Assembly: GCF_023016525.1 (NCBI RefSeq)
Contig: NZ_JALKCG010000003.1
Span: 246,724-310,723 of the forward strand
Direction of reading: 5' to 3'
Origin: Ancylobacter koreensis
Lineage (GTDB): Bacteria; Pseudomonadota; Alphaproteobacteria; Rhizobiales; Xanthobacteraceae
DNA length: 64,000 nucleotides
In this document: in pieces, positions 19,057-29,793 of the stretch
Numbering within the stretch: position 1 is the first letter of the stretch
How the letters are laid out: the number at the start of each line of letters is the position of its first letter
Made by a program: the position numbers and the translations under genes
The notes under the pieces: generated by a model
What the model was told of the DNA's origin: nothing
What the model saw: the letters and a program-made list of their open reading frames with translations, nothing else
Database searches by the model: none

Positions 19057-19536
19057 CTAGCCGGTGAACTCGTCCGGCCGCCGTTCGCGGGCGATGCCGT
19101 CGAGCACGGCATTCACCATGCCGGTTTCTTCCCGGTCGAGGAAGGCGGCGGCGACGTTCACATATTCCGCCACCACGACGCGCGCCGGCACATCCGGACG
19201 CTCGGCAAGCTCATAGGTGCCGGCACGCAGCACGGCGCGCAGCACCGCCTCGATGCGCTTGAGCGGCCAGCCCTTGACCAGCGAGGCGTCGAGAACCGGG
19301 TCGATGGCGCGCTGTTCGCGTACCACACCGCCCACGATGTCGCGGAACAGGTTGATGTCGGCACCGGCGATCTCGTCGCCCTCGATCTCGTGGCCGATCC
19401 AGTGGCTCTCGAACTGGGCGAGAATCTCCGGCAGCGGCGTCGCCGCGAGGTCCATCTGGTAGAGCGCCTGCACGGCATTGAGCCGCGCCGCGCTCTTGCG
19501 CACCGGCTTGTGGTTCACGGGCTTGGCGGTCGTCAT
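19057..19536 (-). CDS. nusB: Transcription antitermination protein NusB
   Basis: 159-residue all-helical RNA-binding protein that joins NusE (S10) at boxA in rRNA antitermination. Motifs include [41 protein letters not shown] and [27 protein letters not shown], the usual NusB core. The start overlaps the ribH stop by 4 bp, the common ribH-nusB coupling. Confidence 0.97.
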   Translation of the reverse strand: MTTAKPVNHKPVRKSAARLNAVQALYQMDLAATPLPEILAQFESHWIGHEIEGDEIAGADINLFRDIVGGVVREQRAIDPVLDASLVKGWPLKRIEAVLRAVLRAGTYELAERPDVPARVVVAEYVNVAAAFLDREETGMVNAVLDGIARERRPDEFTG

Positions 19537-20036
19537 ATGGCCTGCCCCGCCCGGCGCTTGAGGCGAAGGACGGCGAAGGCCGCCTCCACCGCGCCGCCGC
19601 CCTTGTTGCCCTCGGAGACGCGGGCGCGCACCCAGGCCTGCTCATCGTTCTCGACGGTGAGGATGCCGTTGCCGAGCGCCAGCTTACGAGCGACCGAGAG
19701 GTCCATCAGCGCGCGCGAGGATTCACCCGCGACGATCTCGAAATGATACGTCTCGCCGCGCACCACGCAGCCGAGCGCCACCACAGCGTCGTAAGGCGCA
19801 CCGGCGGCTTCCGCGCCATCGAGCGCGATGGCGATGGCCGCCGGAATTTCCAGCGCTCCGGGCATCGTCACGATATCCGCCGTGGCACCGGCGGCCTCGA
19901 CGGTCGCGAGAGCGCCGGCGAGCAACTCGTCGGCGATATCGTCATAGAAGCGCGCCTCCACGATGAGGACTCGAGCGCCGGTCAGCGGGATGGCAGCGGC
20001 GGCATCGGATGCACGCGGCGGGCGGGGGCTCGCCAT
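19533..20036 (-). CDS. ribH: 6,7-dimethyl-8-ribityllumazine synthase
   Basis: 167-residue penultimate enzyme of riboflavin synthesis. The substrate-binding [30 protein letters not shown] (catalytic His in TYHFE) and [14 protein letters not shown] are all present. It has an N-terminal extension of about 20 residues rich in Ala and Pro compared with the minimal enzyme. The gene lies between ribE and nusB and overlaps nusB by 4 bp. Confidence 0.97.
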   Translation of the reverse strand: MASPRPPRASDAAAAIPLTGARVLIVEARFYDDIADELLAGALATVEAAGATADIVTMPGALEIPAAIAIALDGAEAAGAPYDAVVALGCVVRGETYHFEIVAGESSRALMDLSVARKLALGNGILTVENDEQAWVRARVSEGNKGGGAVEAAFAVLRLKRRAGQAI

Positions 20037-20079
20037 GGATGAACCTCACGAAACTGGACGGGTCGACGACGTACAGGCG

Positions 20080-20670
20080 TCAACGGAACTCCGCAAGCCG
20101 CGCAGCATAGCGGGCCATCATGTCGACTTCGATATTGACAAGGGCGCCGGCCTGCACGTCTCCCCATGTCGTGTGGGTCAACGTGTGCGGGATCAGCAGG
20201 CAGGTGAAGCGCGGCCCGTCCACCGTGTTCACGGTCAGCGAGGTGCCGTCGAGCGTGATCGAGCCCTTGACCGCGATGAAGGGCGCGAGACTCTCCGGCG
20301 CCTCGAAGGTGAAGCGCGTGGTCTCGCCGAGATCGTCTCGCGCGATCACGCGGGCCATGCCGTCGGCGTGCCCCTGCACTATATGGCCGCCAAGTTCGTC
20401 GCCGATCTTCAGCGCACGTTCGAGATTGAGCCGCCGGCCTTCGGCCCAGCCGCTTGCTGTCGTCACCGCCAGCGTCTCCGGCGCCGCCTCGACCTCGAAG
20501 GCATCCGGCTGCGTCGCCACCACCGTCAGGCATACGCCCGCGCAGGCGATGGAGGCGCCCAACTCAATGCCCGCAGTGTCGTAGCGCGTGGCGATTGTCA
20601 GCCGCCGGACGTCGTTGCGGGGAGTGACGGCGCGGACGGTGCCGATGTCGGTGACGATGCCGGTGAACAT
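20080..20670 (-). CDS. ribE: Riboflavin synthase alpha subunit
   Basis: 196-residue enzyme that dismutates two lumazines to riboflavin. The start MFTGIVTDIGTVRAV and the second repeat VQGHADGMARVIARDDLGETTRF show the two lumazine-binding barrels, and LTVNTVDGPRFTCLLIPHTLTHT is the conserved second-half motif. It lies 1 bp after ribD, so the two are likely coupled. Confidence 0.97.
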   Translation of the reverse strand: MFTGIVTDIGTVRAVTPRNDVRRLTIATRYDTAGIELGASIACAGVCLTVVATQPDAFEVEAAPETLAVTTASGWAEGRRLNLERALKIGDELGGHIVQGHADGMARVIARDDLGETTRFTFEAPESLAPFIAVKGSITLDGTSLTVNTVDGPRFTCLLIPHTLTHTTWGDVQAGALVNIEVDMMARYAARLAEFR

Positions 20671-20671
20671 T

Positions 20672-21823
20672 CTAGCGACGCCTCATGATGCGCAGGCGAT
20701 CCGGCCCCTGCCGTTCGCTGCGCGCCTCGCTCAGATAGTCATCGAGCACCGAAAGCGGCAGCCCCTCCAGCGCGTCGAGCGCATCCATGCCCAACAGCGC
20801 CGGAGCGTGGAAGACATTCGCCTCGTCCACCAGCCGCTCCCGAACGAATGCCGCTGCGATGCGCGGCCCGGCCTCGACCATCAGCCGGGTGATGCCGCGC
20901 AAGCCCAGCAGCTTCACCGCCTCGTTGATATCGACCGCGCCATCGGATCGCCGGCGCACCCGCATCACCTCGACGCCCATGGCCGTGAGCATCGCTTCCG
21001 GTGCGTCGGGCGCGTCTTCGGCCGCGATCACCCAGAGCGGTGCGACGGCGAGGCTGCGGGCCAGCGCGCTGGTGGGCGGCAGGCGCAGCGAGGCATCAAG
21101 CACCACGCGCAGCGGCGAACGGTCCTGCATGCCGGGCAGCCGGCAGGTGAGCTGCGGGTCGTCGGCGATCACTGTCCCGATGCCGGTGAGCACGGCGTCG
21201 TGCGTCGCGCGCATCATGTGAACGCGCCCGCGCGCAATCTCGCCGGTGATGGCGGCGGGGCGCCGGCCCGCGAGGCCGACCTTGCCGTCCGCCGAGACGG
21301 CGAGCTTCAGCATGATGTGAGGGCGCCCCTCGGTGACGCGCCTTATATGCCCGGCATGAGCGATCCGGGCTTCCGCCGCACCGGCGCCGACGTCGACCCG
21401 GATGCCGGCCTCGCGCAGAATAGAGAAGCCCCGTCCCGCGACCCGGAAATCGGGATCCTCGATTGCGGCGACCACACGGCCGATGCCGGCGGCGCGCACC
21501 GCGTCGACGCAGGGCGGCGTTTGGCCGTGATGCGAGCAGGGCTCCAGCGTCACATAGAGCGTGGCGCCCTTCGCGGCTTCGCCGGCCTGCGCCAGCGCCT
21601 GCGGCTCGGCATGCGGGCGCCCGCCCCTGGCCGTCCAGCCGCGCCCCAGCACGAGGGGGCCGCGCGCCGTCTCGCGCACCACCAGCGCGCCGACGGCAGG
21701 ATTGGGCCAGGTGTGGCCGAGTTCGCGGCGTCCGACGCTCAGCGCGGCCGCCATCAGGGATTCGTCGTCTCGGGTCAGCGTCATGAACGTCTCGGGTGCG
21801 GTCGCGAGGGCCGCCTCACTCAT
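20672..21823 (-). CDS. ribD: Bifunctional riboflavin deaminase/reductase RibD
   Basis: 383-residue fusion. The N-terminal deaminase (to about residue 155) has zinc ligands in [11 protein letters not shown] and [17 protein letters not shown]. The C-terminal reductase starts at [17 protein letters not shown]. The start at [11 protein letters not shown] overlaps the nrdR stop by 8 bp; an alternative start at MTLTRDDES lies 13 codons later and is nearer to the conserved core. The enzyme performs the second and third steps of riboflavin synthesis. Confidence 0.96.
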   Translation of the reverse strand: MSEAALATAPETFMTLTRDDESLMAAALSVGRRELGHTWPNPAVGALVVRETARGPLVLGRGWTARGGRPHAEPQALAQAGEAAKGATLYVTLEPCSHHGQTPPCVDAVRAAGIGRVVAAIEDPDFRVAGRGFSILREAGIRVDVGAGAAEARIAHAGHIRRVTEGRPHIMLKLAVSADGKVGLAGRRPAAITGEIARGRVHMMRATHDAVLTGIGTVIADDPQLTCRLPGMQDRSPLRVVLDASLRLPPTSALARSLAVAPLWVIAAEDAPDAPEAMLTAMGVEVMRVRRRSDGAVDINEAVKLLGLRGITRLMVEAGPRIAAAFVRERLVDEANVFHAPALLGMDALDALEGLPLSVLDDYLSEARSERQGPDRLRIMRRR

Positions 21824-22334
21824 CGAGCCCGCCGGCACCGGCGGTCCGCAGGGCCTTGGGTTCGTCCTCGCTCCCGTCGGCCGGACGCGTCTCAAGTTCG
21901 CCGAGCACGGCCTCGAAATCCTTGGCCTCGCGGAAATTGCGATAGACCGAGGCGAAGCGGACATAGGCGATGTCGTCGAGCTGCTTGAGGCTCTCCATCA
22001 CCCGCTCACCGATCATCTCGGAGGTGATCTCGCTCTCGCCCATGCTCTCGAGCCGGCGCACGAGGCCGGAAACGAGGCGCTCGACCCGCTCGGGGTCGAC
22101 CGGGCGCTTCCTCAACGCCACCTCGATGGAGCGGGCGAGCTTGTCGCGGTCGAACGGCACGCGCCGGCCGGAACGCTTGAGCACGGTCAGCTCGCGGAGC
22201 TGCACGCGCTCGAAGGTGGTGAAGCGGCCGCCGCAATCGGGGCAGATGCGGCGGCGGCGTATGGCGGCGCTGTCCTCGGTGGGACGGGAATCCTTGACCT
22301 GCGTCTCGAGGCTTCCGCAATAGGGACAGCGCAT
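21816..22334 (-). CDS. nrdR: Transcriptional repressor NrdR
   Basis: 172-residue repressor of ribonucleotide reductase genes that senses ATP/dATP. The zinc ribbon uses MRCPYCGS and [11 protein letters not shown]. The ATP-cone begins [22 protein letters not shown]. It lies 8 bp after glyA, the usual glyA-nrdR order. The C-terminal tail after the cone is acidic and not conserved. Confidence 0.98.
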   Translation of the reverse strand: MRCPYCGSLETQVKDSRPTEDSAAIRRRRICPDCGGRFTTFERVQLRELTVLKRSGRRVPFDRDKLARSIEVALRKRPVDPERVERLVSGLVRRLESMGESEITSEMIGERVMESLKQLDDIAYVRFASVYRNFREAKDFEAVLGELETRPADGSEDEPKALRTAGAGGLDE

Positions 22335-22342
22335 CGTCTTCC

Positions 22343-23641
22343 TCAGCCGTAGATCGGGAACCGGGCCAGAAGCTCGGCAACCTTGCCGCGCACGGCCGCC
22401 TCGACGAGGCTATCCTCCTCCGTGCCCTTCTGCGAGAGCACGTCGAGAACTTCCGCGATCATGTCGCCGATCTGCTGGAATTCGGCGACACCGAAGCCGC
22501 GCGTCGTGCCGGCCGGCGTGCCCAGACGCACGCCCGAGGTCACGAAAGGCTTCTCGGGATCGAACGGAATGCCGTTCTTGTTGGTCGTGATGTGGGCGCG
22601 GCCCAGCGCGATCTCGGAGACCTTGCCGGTGAGCTTCTTCGGACGCAAATCGACCAGCATGAGGTGCGTATCGGTGCCGCCGGAGACGATCTCGAAGCCG
22701 TGGCCCTGGAGGTTTTCCGCAAGCGCCTTGGCGTTTTCCACCACGTTCTTCGCGTAGACCTTGAACGAGGGCTGCAGCGCCTCGCCGAAGGCAACGGCCT
22801 TGGCGGCGATGACATGCATCAGCGGCCCGCCCTGGATGCCGGGGAAGATCGCCGAGTTGATCTTCTTCGACAGCTCCTCGTCATTGGTGAGGATCAGGCC
22901 GCCGCGCGGGCCGCGCAGGGTCTTGTGCGTGGTCGAGGTCACGACATGGGCGTGCGGCACCGGATTGGGATGCACGCCGCCCGCCACGAGGCCCGCGAAA
23001 TGCGCCATGTCGACCATCAGCTTCGCGCCGACCGAATCGGCGATGGCGCGGAACTTGGCGAAGTCGATGTGGCGCGGATAGGCCGAGCCGCCGGCCACGA
23101 TGACCTTCGGCTTGTGCTCGTCGGCGAGGCGGGCGACCTCTTCATAGTCGATGCGCTGGTCGTCGCGGCGCACGCTGTAGGGTACCGGCTTGAACCACTT
23201 GCCGGACAGGCTCACCGGCGCGCCATGGGTCAGGTGACCGCCGGCAGCGAGGTTGAGCCCGAGGAACGTATCGCCCGGCTGCATCAGCGCGAAGAACACG
23301 GCGGTGTTCGCCTGCGCGCCCGAATGCGCCTGCACATTTGCGAAAGAGGCCCCGAAGAGCTGCTTGGCGCGGTCGATGGCGAGTTGCTCGGCGACGTCCA
23401 CATACTGGCAACCGCCATAGTAGCGCCGGCCCGGATAGCCCTCGGCGTACTTGTTGGTGAGCACCGAACCCTGCGCCTCCAGAACGGCGCGCGAGACGAT
23501 GTTCTCCGAGGCGATCAGCTCGATCTCGTCGCGCTGGCGGCCCAGCTCGGCGGTGATCGCACCGGCGAGCTCGGGATCGGTCTCGGCGAGCGTGGCGGAG
23601 AAGAAGCGATTGGTGGAAGAAGCGTGAGCTTCGGACGACAT
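22343..23641 (-). CDS. glyA: Serine hydroxymethyltransferase
   Basis: 432-residue PLP enzyme interconverting serine and glycine with tetrahydrofolate. The PLP lysine is Lys240 in [16 protein letters not shown]; the substrate regions [25 protein letters not shown] and [14 protein letters not shown] are intact. It is the first gene of the glyA-nrdR-rib-nusB-thiL run, and its promoter must lie in the 245-bp gap before the divergent amidohydrolase gene. Confidence 0.98.
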   Translation of the reverse strand: MSSEAHASSTNRFFSATLAETDPELAGAITAELGRQRDEIELIASENIVSRAVLEAQGSVLTNKYAEGYPGRRYYGGCQYVDVAEQLAIDRAKQLFGASFANVQAHSGAQANTAVFFALMQPGDTFLGLNLAAGGHLTHGAPVSLSGKWFKPVPYSVRRDDQRIDYEEVARLADEHKPKVIVAGGSAYPRHIDFAKFRAIADSVGAKLMVDMAHFAGLVAGGVHPNPVPHAHVVTSTTHKTLRGPRGGLILTNDEELSKKINSAIFPGIQGGPLMHVIAAKAVAFGEALQPSFKVYAKNVVENAKALAENLQGHGFEIVSGGTDTHLMLVDLRPKKLTGKVSEIALGRAHITTNKNGIPFDPEKPFVTSGVRLGTPAGTTRGFGVAEFQQIGDMIAEVLDVLSQKGTEEDSLVEAAVRGKVAELLARFPIYG

Positions 23642-23886
23642 GAACCGGCCTCCCTGGGCGGTGGCGACGCCTCCGGGCCGACCTTGTGCCGGCCGCGAAA
23701 TCGAGGCGGGTCGCTTAGCACAGCACCCGGGGCTTTCAAAGCACGCCGCCTGCGGGGCCGCCTTGCACCGAGGCGGCAGCTCGTCACGCCTCGCGCGACA
23801 CCAAGGGCATGGCGCGGCGGATGACAGGGGCGCGGCCCCTCGCCTATCGTGGCGACCTCACCTATCCACGCCCCGGATTCCCCTCC

Positions 23887-24915
23887 ATGAAGATCATCCA
23901 CTCGCCGCGCCATCTCGGCCATTCCGGCCATGTCGAGCTCATGAACGGGCGGGTCGTGCCGGCCTTCGAGAAGCCCGAGCGGGTGGCGATGATCCTGAAG
24001 GCGATCGGCGAGCGAAATCTCGGGCCGCTCGTCGACCCGGCGGCGCATGGACTCGATCCGATCCTGAAGGTGCACGACGCCGACTATATCCACTTCCTTG
24101 CGCAGGCCTGGGAGCTGTGGACGCAGGACGGACGCGACTTCCCCGCCCTGCCGAGCTTCTGGCGGGCGCCGGGCATGCGCTATGTCGAGCCGGAGAACAT
24201 CGACGGCAAGCTCGGACACTTCTCCTTCGACGCCGGCTGCTGCATCGTCGCGGGAACCTGGGACGCCGTGCAGGCCGGCGCCGATATCGCGCTGACCGGC
24301 GTCGACCTCGTCGCGGGCGGCGAGGCTTCCGCCTTCGCCCTGTGCCGTCCGCCCGGCCACCACGCCCATCAGGCGACGATGGGCGGCTACTGCTTTGTCA
24401 ACAACGCGGCCGTGGCGGCCCAGGCCTTCCGGGACCGGGGCGCCGCGCGCGTGGCGGTCCTCGACGTCGACTATCACCACGGCAACGGCACGCAGGCGAT
24501 CTTCTACGATCGGTCGGACGTGCTGGTGTGCACCATCCACGCGGACCCGCTGCAGGAATTCCCCTATTTCCTCGGCTTTGCCGACGAGACCGGCGCCGGC
24601 GAGGGCGAAGGCTTCAACGCCAATTACCCGCTGCGCTGGGGCACCGACTATTCGGGGTGGAGCGCCGCGCTCGACGATGCCTGCGCGCGCATCGAGGCCT
24701 GTGGTGCCGATGTCGTGATCGTCTCGCTCGGCGTCGACACCTACAAGGACGACCCGATATCCCAGTTCAGGCTCGACAGCCCCGATTATCTGAAGATCGG
24801 CCTGCGGATCGCCAAACTGGCGAAGCCGACGCTGTTCGTGATGGAAGGCGGCTACGCCGTCGAGGCCATCGGCATCAACGTCGCCAATGTGCTGGAAGGC
24901 TTCGAGCAGGGCTGA
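23887..24915 (+). CDS. Histone-deacetylase-fold amidohydrolase (acetylpolyamine amidohydrolase type)
   Basis: 342-residue zinc amidohydrolase of the arginase/deacetylase superfamily. The paired catalytic histidines are His158-His159 in RPPGHHAHQ. Zinc ligands are Asp195 and His197 in VLDVDYHHGNG, and the third Asp is in SLGVDTYKDDPI. The transition-state Tyr is in GGYAVEAIG. The motif EKPERVAMILKAI is typical of acetylpolyamine aminohydrolases. The start at MKIIHSPRH matches the family. Probable substrates are acetylated polyamines or related amides. Confidence 0.92.
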   Translation: MKIIHSPRHLGHSGHVELMNGRVVPAFEKPERVAMILKAIGERNLGPLVDPAAHGLDPILKVHDADYIHFLAQAWELWTQDGRDFPALPSFWRAPGMRYVEPENIDGKLGHFSFDAGCCIVAGTWDAVQAGADIALTGVDLVAGGEASAFALCRPPGHHAHQATMGGYCFVNNAAVAAQAFRDRGAARVAVLDVDYHHGNGTQAIFYDRSDVLVCTIHADPLQEFPYFLGFADETGAGEGEGFNANYPLRWGTDYSGWSAALDDACARIEACGADVVIVSLGVDTYKDDPISQFRLDSPDYLKIGLRIAKLAKPTLFVMEGGYAVEAIGINVANVLEGFEQG

Positions 24916-24924
24916 GACGTGCCC

Positions 24925-25446
24925 TCAGAGCCGGTAGAGTATCTGATCGGTCCAGAAGCGTTCCAGCCGGTTCAGCGCCTTGTTGAGCTGCTGGAACTCC
25001 TGCGGGCCGATGCCGCCGATCTGCTCGATGGTGGCGATGTGCTTGGCGTGCAGCGCCTCGACGACGTCGCGCACCGCCTCGCCCTTCTCGGTGAGGCGGA
25101 TGCGCACCGAACGGCGGTCGATGCGCGAGCGCCGATGATCGAGATAGCCCATCTCGACCAGCTTCTTGAGATTGTAGGAAACGTTGGCGCCGAGATAGTA
25201 GCCGCGCGTGCGCAGCTCGGCCGCCGTCAGCTCGGAATCGCCGATATTGAACAGCAGCAGCGCCTGCACGGCGTTCACATCGTCGCGCCCGCGCCGGTCG
25301 AACTCGTCCTTCACCACGTCGAGCAGCCGCCGGTGCAGTCGCTCGACCAGCGTCACCGCTTCGCGATAGAGCGGCAGGAGCTCGCTGCGGGTCTCGTCCT
25401 GCGTCTCGGCAAATGCTTCGGCCCTGACGGCCTGACCTGCAAACAT
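24925..25446 (-). CDS. ldtR: MarR family regulator LdtR
   Basis: 173-residue winged-helix regulator. It contains DDVNAVQALLLFNIGDSELTAAELRTRGYYLGANVSYNLKKLVEMGYL, and the recognition-helix region with RSRIDRRSVRIRLTEKGEAV. The RTRGYYLGANVSYNLKKLV and RLERFWTDQILYRL ends match my knowledge of the LdtR group, which in Liberibacter and rhizobia controls L,D-transpeptidases, osmotic stress tolerance and motility. The gene ends 9 bp from the convergent amidohydrolase stop. Confidence 0.85.
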   Translation of the reverse strand: MFAGQAVRAEAFAETQDETRSELLPLYREAVTLVERLHRRLLDVVKDEFDRRGRDDVNAVQALLLFNIGDSELTAAELRTRGYYLGANVSYNLKKLVEMGYLDHRRSRIDRRSVRIRLTEKGEAVRDVVEALHAKHIATIEQIGGIGPQEFQQLNKALNRLERFWTDQILYRL

Positions 25447-25574
25447 GAATCACCCCGGTCTCGATTTGGGGATTGCCTCCCTCTGATCGACCCGAGTGTG
25501 GAAGCGCGCCGCTAAGAACGGTTTAAGCGACAGGCTGAATCCTTCGTCACCGCAATGGCTTAACGAAAGATGAA

Positions 25575-26006
25575 TCAGCCCTCGCTCTCGCGCGCCGCCT
25601 TGTAGGTGAGGAAGGCGTAGCCCGCCACGAGCACCGTCTCGATGGCCGCCACGATCATCAGCCGGCCGACGCCCTCGGGCGCGGAAGCGTTGATGAGGAT
25701 CTGCACCATGGCGGTGACGAGCCACAGCACCACGCCCCAGGACGCCCCGAGCCAGAGGCCGACGGCGGCGACGGGATTCATGATCGCCGCCCAGATGACG
25801 GCGGCCTGCGCGGCGGTGGAGAGCATTTCGAAGCGGCTGGTGTCGCCGTCCCATACGCCGCAGATCAGCGTCCAGCTATAGACGGTCTTCACCATCAGGA
25901 AGCCGGCGAGGCAGCGCAGATAGAGCAGCACCCGCCCCTGCCAGAGCGGAAGCTGCGCGCCGGCCGGGCCGAGCGTGGCGTCGATGGGGTCGTAAGGCGA
26001 ACTCAT
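25575..26006 (-). CDS. DUF6163-like membrane protein
   Basis: 143-residue protein with four hydrophobic helices at about residues 26-50, 61-86, 88-108 and 112-135 and short polar ends. It lies just upstream of ldtR on the same strand with 128 bp between. The length and position match the small membrane protein (DUF6163) that often accompanies ldtR in alphaproteobacteria. The start MSSPYDPIDATLG was chosen because the longer open frame is the Arg-rich shadow of the next gene. Function unknown. Confidence 0.75.
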   Translation of the reverse strand: MSSPYDPIDATLGPAGAQLPLWQGRVLLYLRCLAGFLMVKTVYSWTLICGVWDGDTSRFEMLSTAAQAAVIWAAIMNPVAAVGLWLGASWGVVLWLVTAMVQILINASAPEGVGRLMIVAAIETVLVAGYAFLTYKAARESEG

Positions 26007-26031
26007 GCCGCTTCCATAGCGCAAATCGGGC

Positions 26032-27093
26032 TCAGGCGAGCAGCAATTCGTCGGCAAGCGGTTCGTCGAAGAGCGCGGCGATGACCACTGGATCGACCTC
26101 CTCCAGCCGCGCCGGCGTCCAGGCGGGCTTCTGGTCCTTGTCGACGAGGAGCGCGCGCACGCCCTCGTAGAAGTCGCTCTGGCCGAGCAGGCGGGTAACG
26201 AGCCGGAATTCGAGGTTGAGGCAACCGGCGAGATCGAGCCCGAGCCCGCGCTGCATCTGCTGGAAGGCGATGTGCACGCTGGTGGGCGAGGCGCGGCGGA
26301 TGGTGTCGAGCTGGCCGCGGGCGAACTCGGCGGCCGGCCTGTCGCCCGCCCCGACCACTTCCAGCGCGGTGACGATGGCGTCCACCGATCCCCCGGCGAA
26401 GATGCGGTCGATATCAGGATAGAGCGCACCGAGTGCGGGCGCCGGCGGGCGCGCGGCCAGACGGGCCAGCGCGGCCTCGGCCTCCTCACCACCGGCCAAT
26501 GCGTCGATCAGCGCGGGCCAGCGCGCCACCGGCACGTGATGGGTGTAGAGGCCAAGCGCCATGGCGTCAGGCATGCCGATGCGCGCGCCGGTCATGGCGA
26601 GCCAGGTGCCGCTCCAGCCCGGCAGGCGCGGCAGCACATAGGTGCCGCCGACATCGGGAAACAGGCCGATGGCAACCTCCGGCATGGCGAAGCCGAGCGT
26701 CTCGCCGGCGACGCGGTAGCGCGCATGGCCCGACAGCCCGAAGCCGCCGCCGAAGCACAGCCCGTCGACCAGCGCGATGAAGGGCTTGGGATAGCGCGAG
26801 ATCAGCAGGTCGAGGGCGTATTCATCCCGCCAGTACTGGCGCGCCTCCTCCTTGCGGCCCGAACTGCCGAGAGTCGCCATAGCTCGCACGTCCCCGCCGA
26901 CGCAGAAGGCCCGTTCATGCGCGGAGCGCAGCACGACCTGCGTGATGGACGGGTTGGCGATCCAGCCGTCGAGGGCGGCGCGCAGGGCCAGCACCATGGG
27001 GTGATCGAGCGCGTTCAGCGCGCGCGGCCGGTCCAGCGTCGCGATGCCGAGCGCGCCGCGTTCCTCGAAGCGGATGCCGATATCGCTCGTCAC
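26032..27093 (-). CDS. Enoyl-CoA hydratase/isomerase family protein (3-hydroxyisobutyryl-CoA hydrolase-like)
   Basis: 353-residue crotonase-fold protein. The oxyanion hole segments are ERAFCVGGDVRAMA and DGLCFGGGFGLSGHARYRVAGE. MPEVAIGLFPDVGGTYVLPRLPG and the length, about 90 residues longer than hydratases, point to the HIBYL-CoA hydrolase subgroup of valine catabolism. The C-terminal LVDKDQKPAWTPARLEEVDP is typical of that subgroup. No other valine-degradation genes are adjacent. Confidence 0.88.
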   Translation of the reverse strand: MTSDIGIRFEERGALGIATLDRPRALNALDHPMVLALRAALDGWIANPSITQVVLRSAHERAFCVGGDVRAMATLGSSGRKEEARQYWRDEYALDLLISRYPKPFIALVDGLCFGGGFGLSGHARYRVAGETLGFAMPEVAIGLFPDVGGTYVLPRLPGWSGTWLAMTGARIGMPDAMALGLYTHHVPVARWPALIDALAGGEEAEAALARLAARPPAPALGALYPDIDRIFAGGSVDAIVTALEVVGAGDRPAAEFARGQLDTIRRASPTSVHIAFQQMQRGLGLDLAGCLNLEFRLVTRLLGQSDFYEGVRALLVDKDQKPAWTPARLEEVDPVVIAALFDEPLADELLLA

Positions 27094-27312
27094 GCCCGTC
27101 TCCCCGATGAAGTCCCCGTACGCTTAAGGCGTTCGGGCGGAGGGGGAAAGGCGCAGCCTTGCAGACGAGGTGCGCGCCAGCGGGCGTCCGCGTCAACATG
27201 CCCCGCGACGCGTTGCCGGGCTTCTACGCAATCACACGGTTCCATGGGTCGCGCTCCCCGTCGTATGAAGCTATAAACATTCGAAAGTGCCGCATCAGAA
27301 TCCTGCGTCTGA

Positions 27313-28413
<1,101 letters not shown>

Positions 28414-28432
28414 CGGGCCGACGGGCACGGCC

Positions 28433-29785
28433 ATGCCCGCAAGGTCCTCATCTCCCCTCGCCCATCGCCCTTCCCTTTTCCGGGTTCTCGCCTTCATCGC
28501 CCTGCTGCTGCTTCCCGGCTGCGGATCGGTAATCGACGCGGATCAGGCGCGGCTGTGCCGGGCCGTCGCTCCGGCCCTGCACGACGAGGATACCGACATC
28601 GTCGAAATGGCGCTGCGGCCGGTACCGGGCGCCGGGGACACGCTGCGCTACGGCTACCGCACGCGCGGGCCGCTCGGCAGCGGCGCGCATTGGATTTCCT
28701 GCCGCTTCGCCGGCCATACCGGCGCCGCCCGCTTCGATCTCGCCGCTGTCGATACCGACCGGGGACCGCTGAGCGAGGTGAAGCTCTTCATCCTCAAGCG
28801 CTGGTGGCTGGCCGAGGCGAGCGAGGCGGCGCGTCCGCCCTTCTTCACGCTGGGCGCGCGCAGCGCCTACTGGCTGCAGCAGGCGCTCGGCGGGCTGGTG
28901 CTGGCCGGTGTGTACGGGCTCATCGCCACCGGCTTCGCGCTCGTTCACGGACTTTACGGGCGCGTGAACCTCGCCTTCGGCGAGATTGCCGTGACCGGCG
29001 GCGCCTTCATGCTGATCGCCGTGGGGTGGTTCAGTGTCGGGGGGCGCATCGGCCCGACCGCGCTGGGGCTCGCGCTGACCTTCGGCATCCTGGCGGCGGC
29101 GCTGCTGAGCTGGGTCGTCGGGCGGGCGGTGTTCGTGCCCATTGCCGAGCGCGCGCGCTCGCCGCAGCCCGTGCTCATCGGCACAATCGCCGTCTCCATC
29201 GTGCTCGCGGAGGTGCTGCGCCTCACCTCCTCCTACCGGGAGAACTGGCTTCCGGCCCTGCTCAACCGGCCGATCTACATCGCCGGGCAGGACGGTTTCG
29301 TCGCGACCGCGACGCCCGCGCAGTTCCTCGCCGCCGGCCTGACGCTGACGGGTCTGTCCGCGCTGCTCGGCGTGATCAGCCTCACCTCCTTCGGCCGTTC
29401 CTGGCGCGCCTATGCGGACGATCCGAAGATGGCGGCGCTGCTCGGTGTGCGCGTGCCGGTACTCGTGGGCGCGACATTCGCCATCGCGGGCGCCGCCGCC
29501 GGGCTCGCCGGAGCCAGCGTCGTCATCGCCTATGGTACGATATCGCCCGGCGATGGGCTGGCGATTACGCTCAAAGCCTTGATTTCGGCGATTATTGGCG
29601 GCATTGGCTCGGTGCCGGGCGCTTTTCTCGGCGCCGCCCTCGTCGCCGGCGTCGAAATCGTGTGGTCCTCGGCCTTCGATATCGCGTATCGCGACGTGGT
29701 GATCTATTCCCTGCTCGCCGCCTTCCTCGTATTGCGGCCGGGCGGGCTCCTCAATCGTGCGGCGCCGACGCCGCGAGAATTCTGA
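28433..29785 (+). CDS. Branched-chain amino acid ABC permease (LivH-like) with N-terminal lipoprotein-like extension
   Basis: 450-residue membrane protein. Residues about 145-440 resemble LivH permeases: GLVLAGVYGLIATGFALVHGLYGRVNLAFGEI, RSWRAYADDPKMAALLGV and GLAITLKALISAIIGGIGSVPGAFLGAAL. Ahead of this is a signal-like segment ending in a lipobox-like LLPGC (Cys30) and about 100 polar residues that should be periplasmic. No livM, livG, livF or binding-protein gene is adjacent. The stop is 8 bp from the ilvA start, suggesting joint expression. Confidence 0.82.
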   Translation: MPARSSSPLAHRPSLFRVLAFIALLLLPGCGSVIDADQARLCRAVAPALHDEDTDIVEMALRPVPGAGDTLRYGYRTRGPLGSGAHWISCRFAGHTGAARFDLAAVDTDRGPLSEVKLFILKRWWLAEASEAARPPFFTLGARSAYWLQQALGGLVLAGVYGLIATGFALVHGLYGRVNLAFGEIAVTGGAFMLIAVGWFSVGGRIGPTALGLALTFGILAAALLSWVVGRAVFVPIAERARSPQPVLIGTIAVSIVLAEVLRLTSSYRENWLPALLNRPIYIAGQDGFVATATPAQFLAAGLTLTGLSALLGVISLTSFGRSWRAYADDPKMAALLGVRVPVLVGATFAIAGAAAGLAGASVVIAYGTISPGDGLAITLKALISAIIGGIGSVPGAFLGAALVAGVEIVWSSAFDIAYRDVVIYSLLAAFLVLRPGGLLNRAAPTPREF

Positions 29786-29793
29786 GTGGTTCG

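Noticed and set aside
20072..23641. FMN or glycine riboswitch near ribDEH or glyA
   Set aside because: No leader long enough between these tightly packed genes, and no conserved aptamer pattern was seen.
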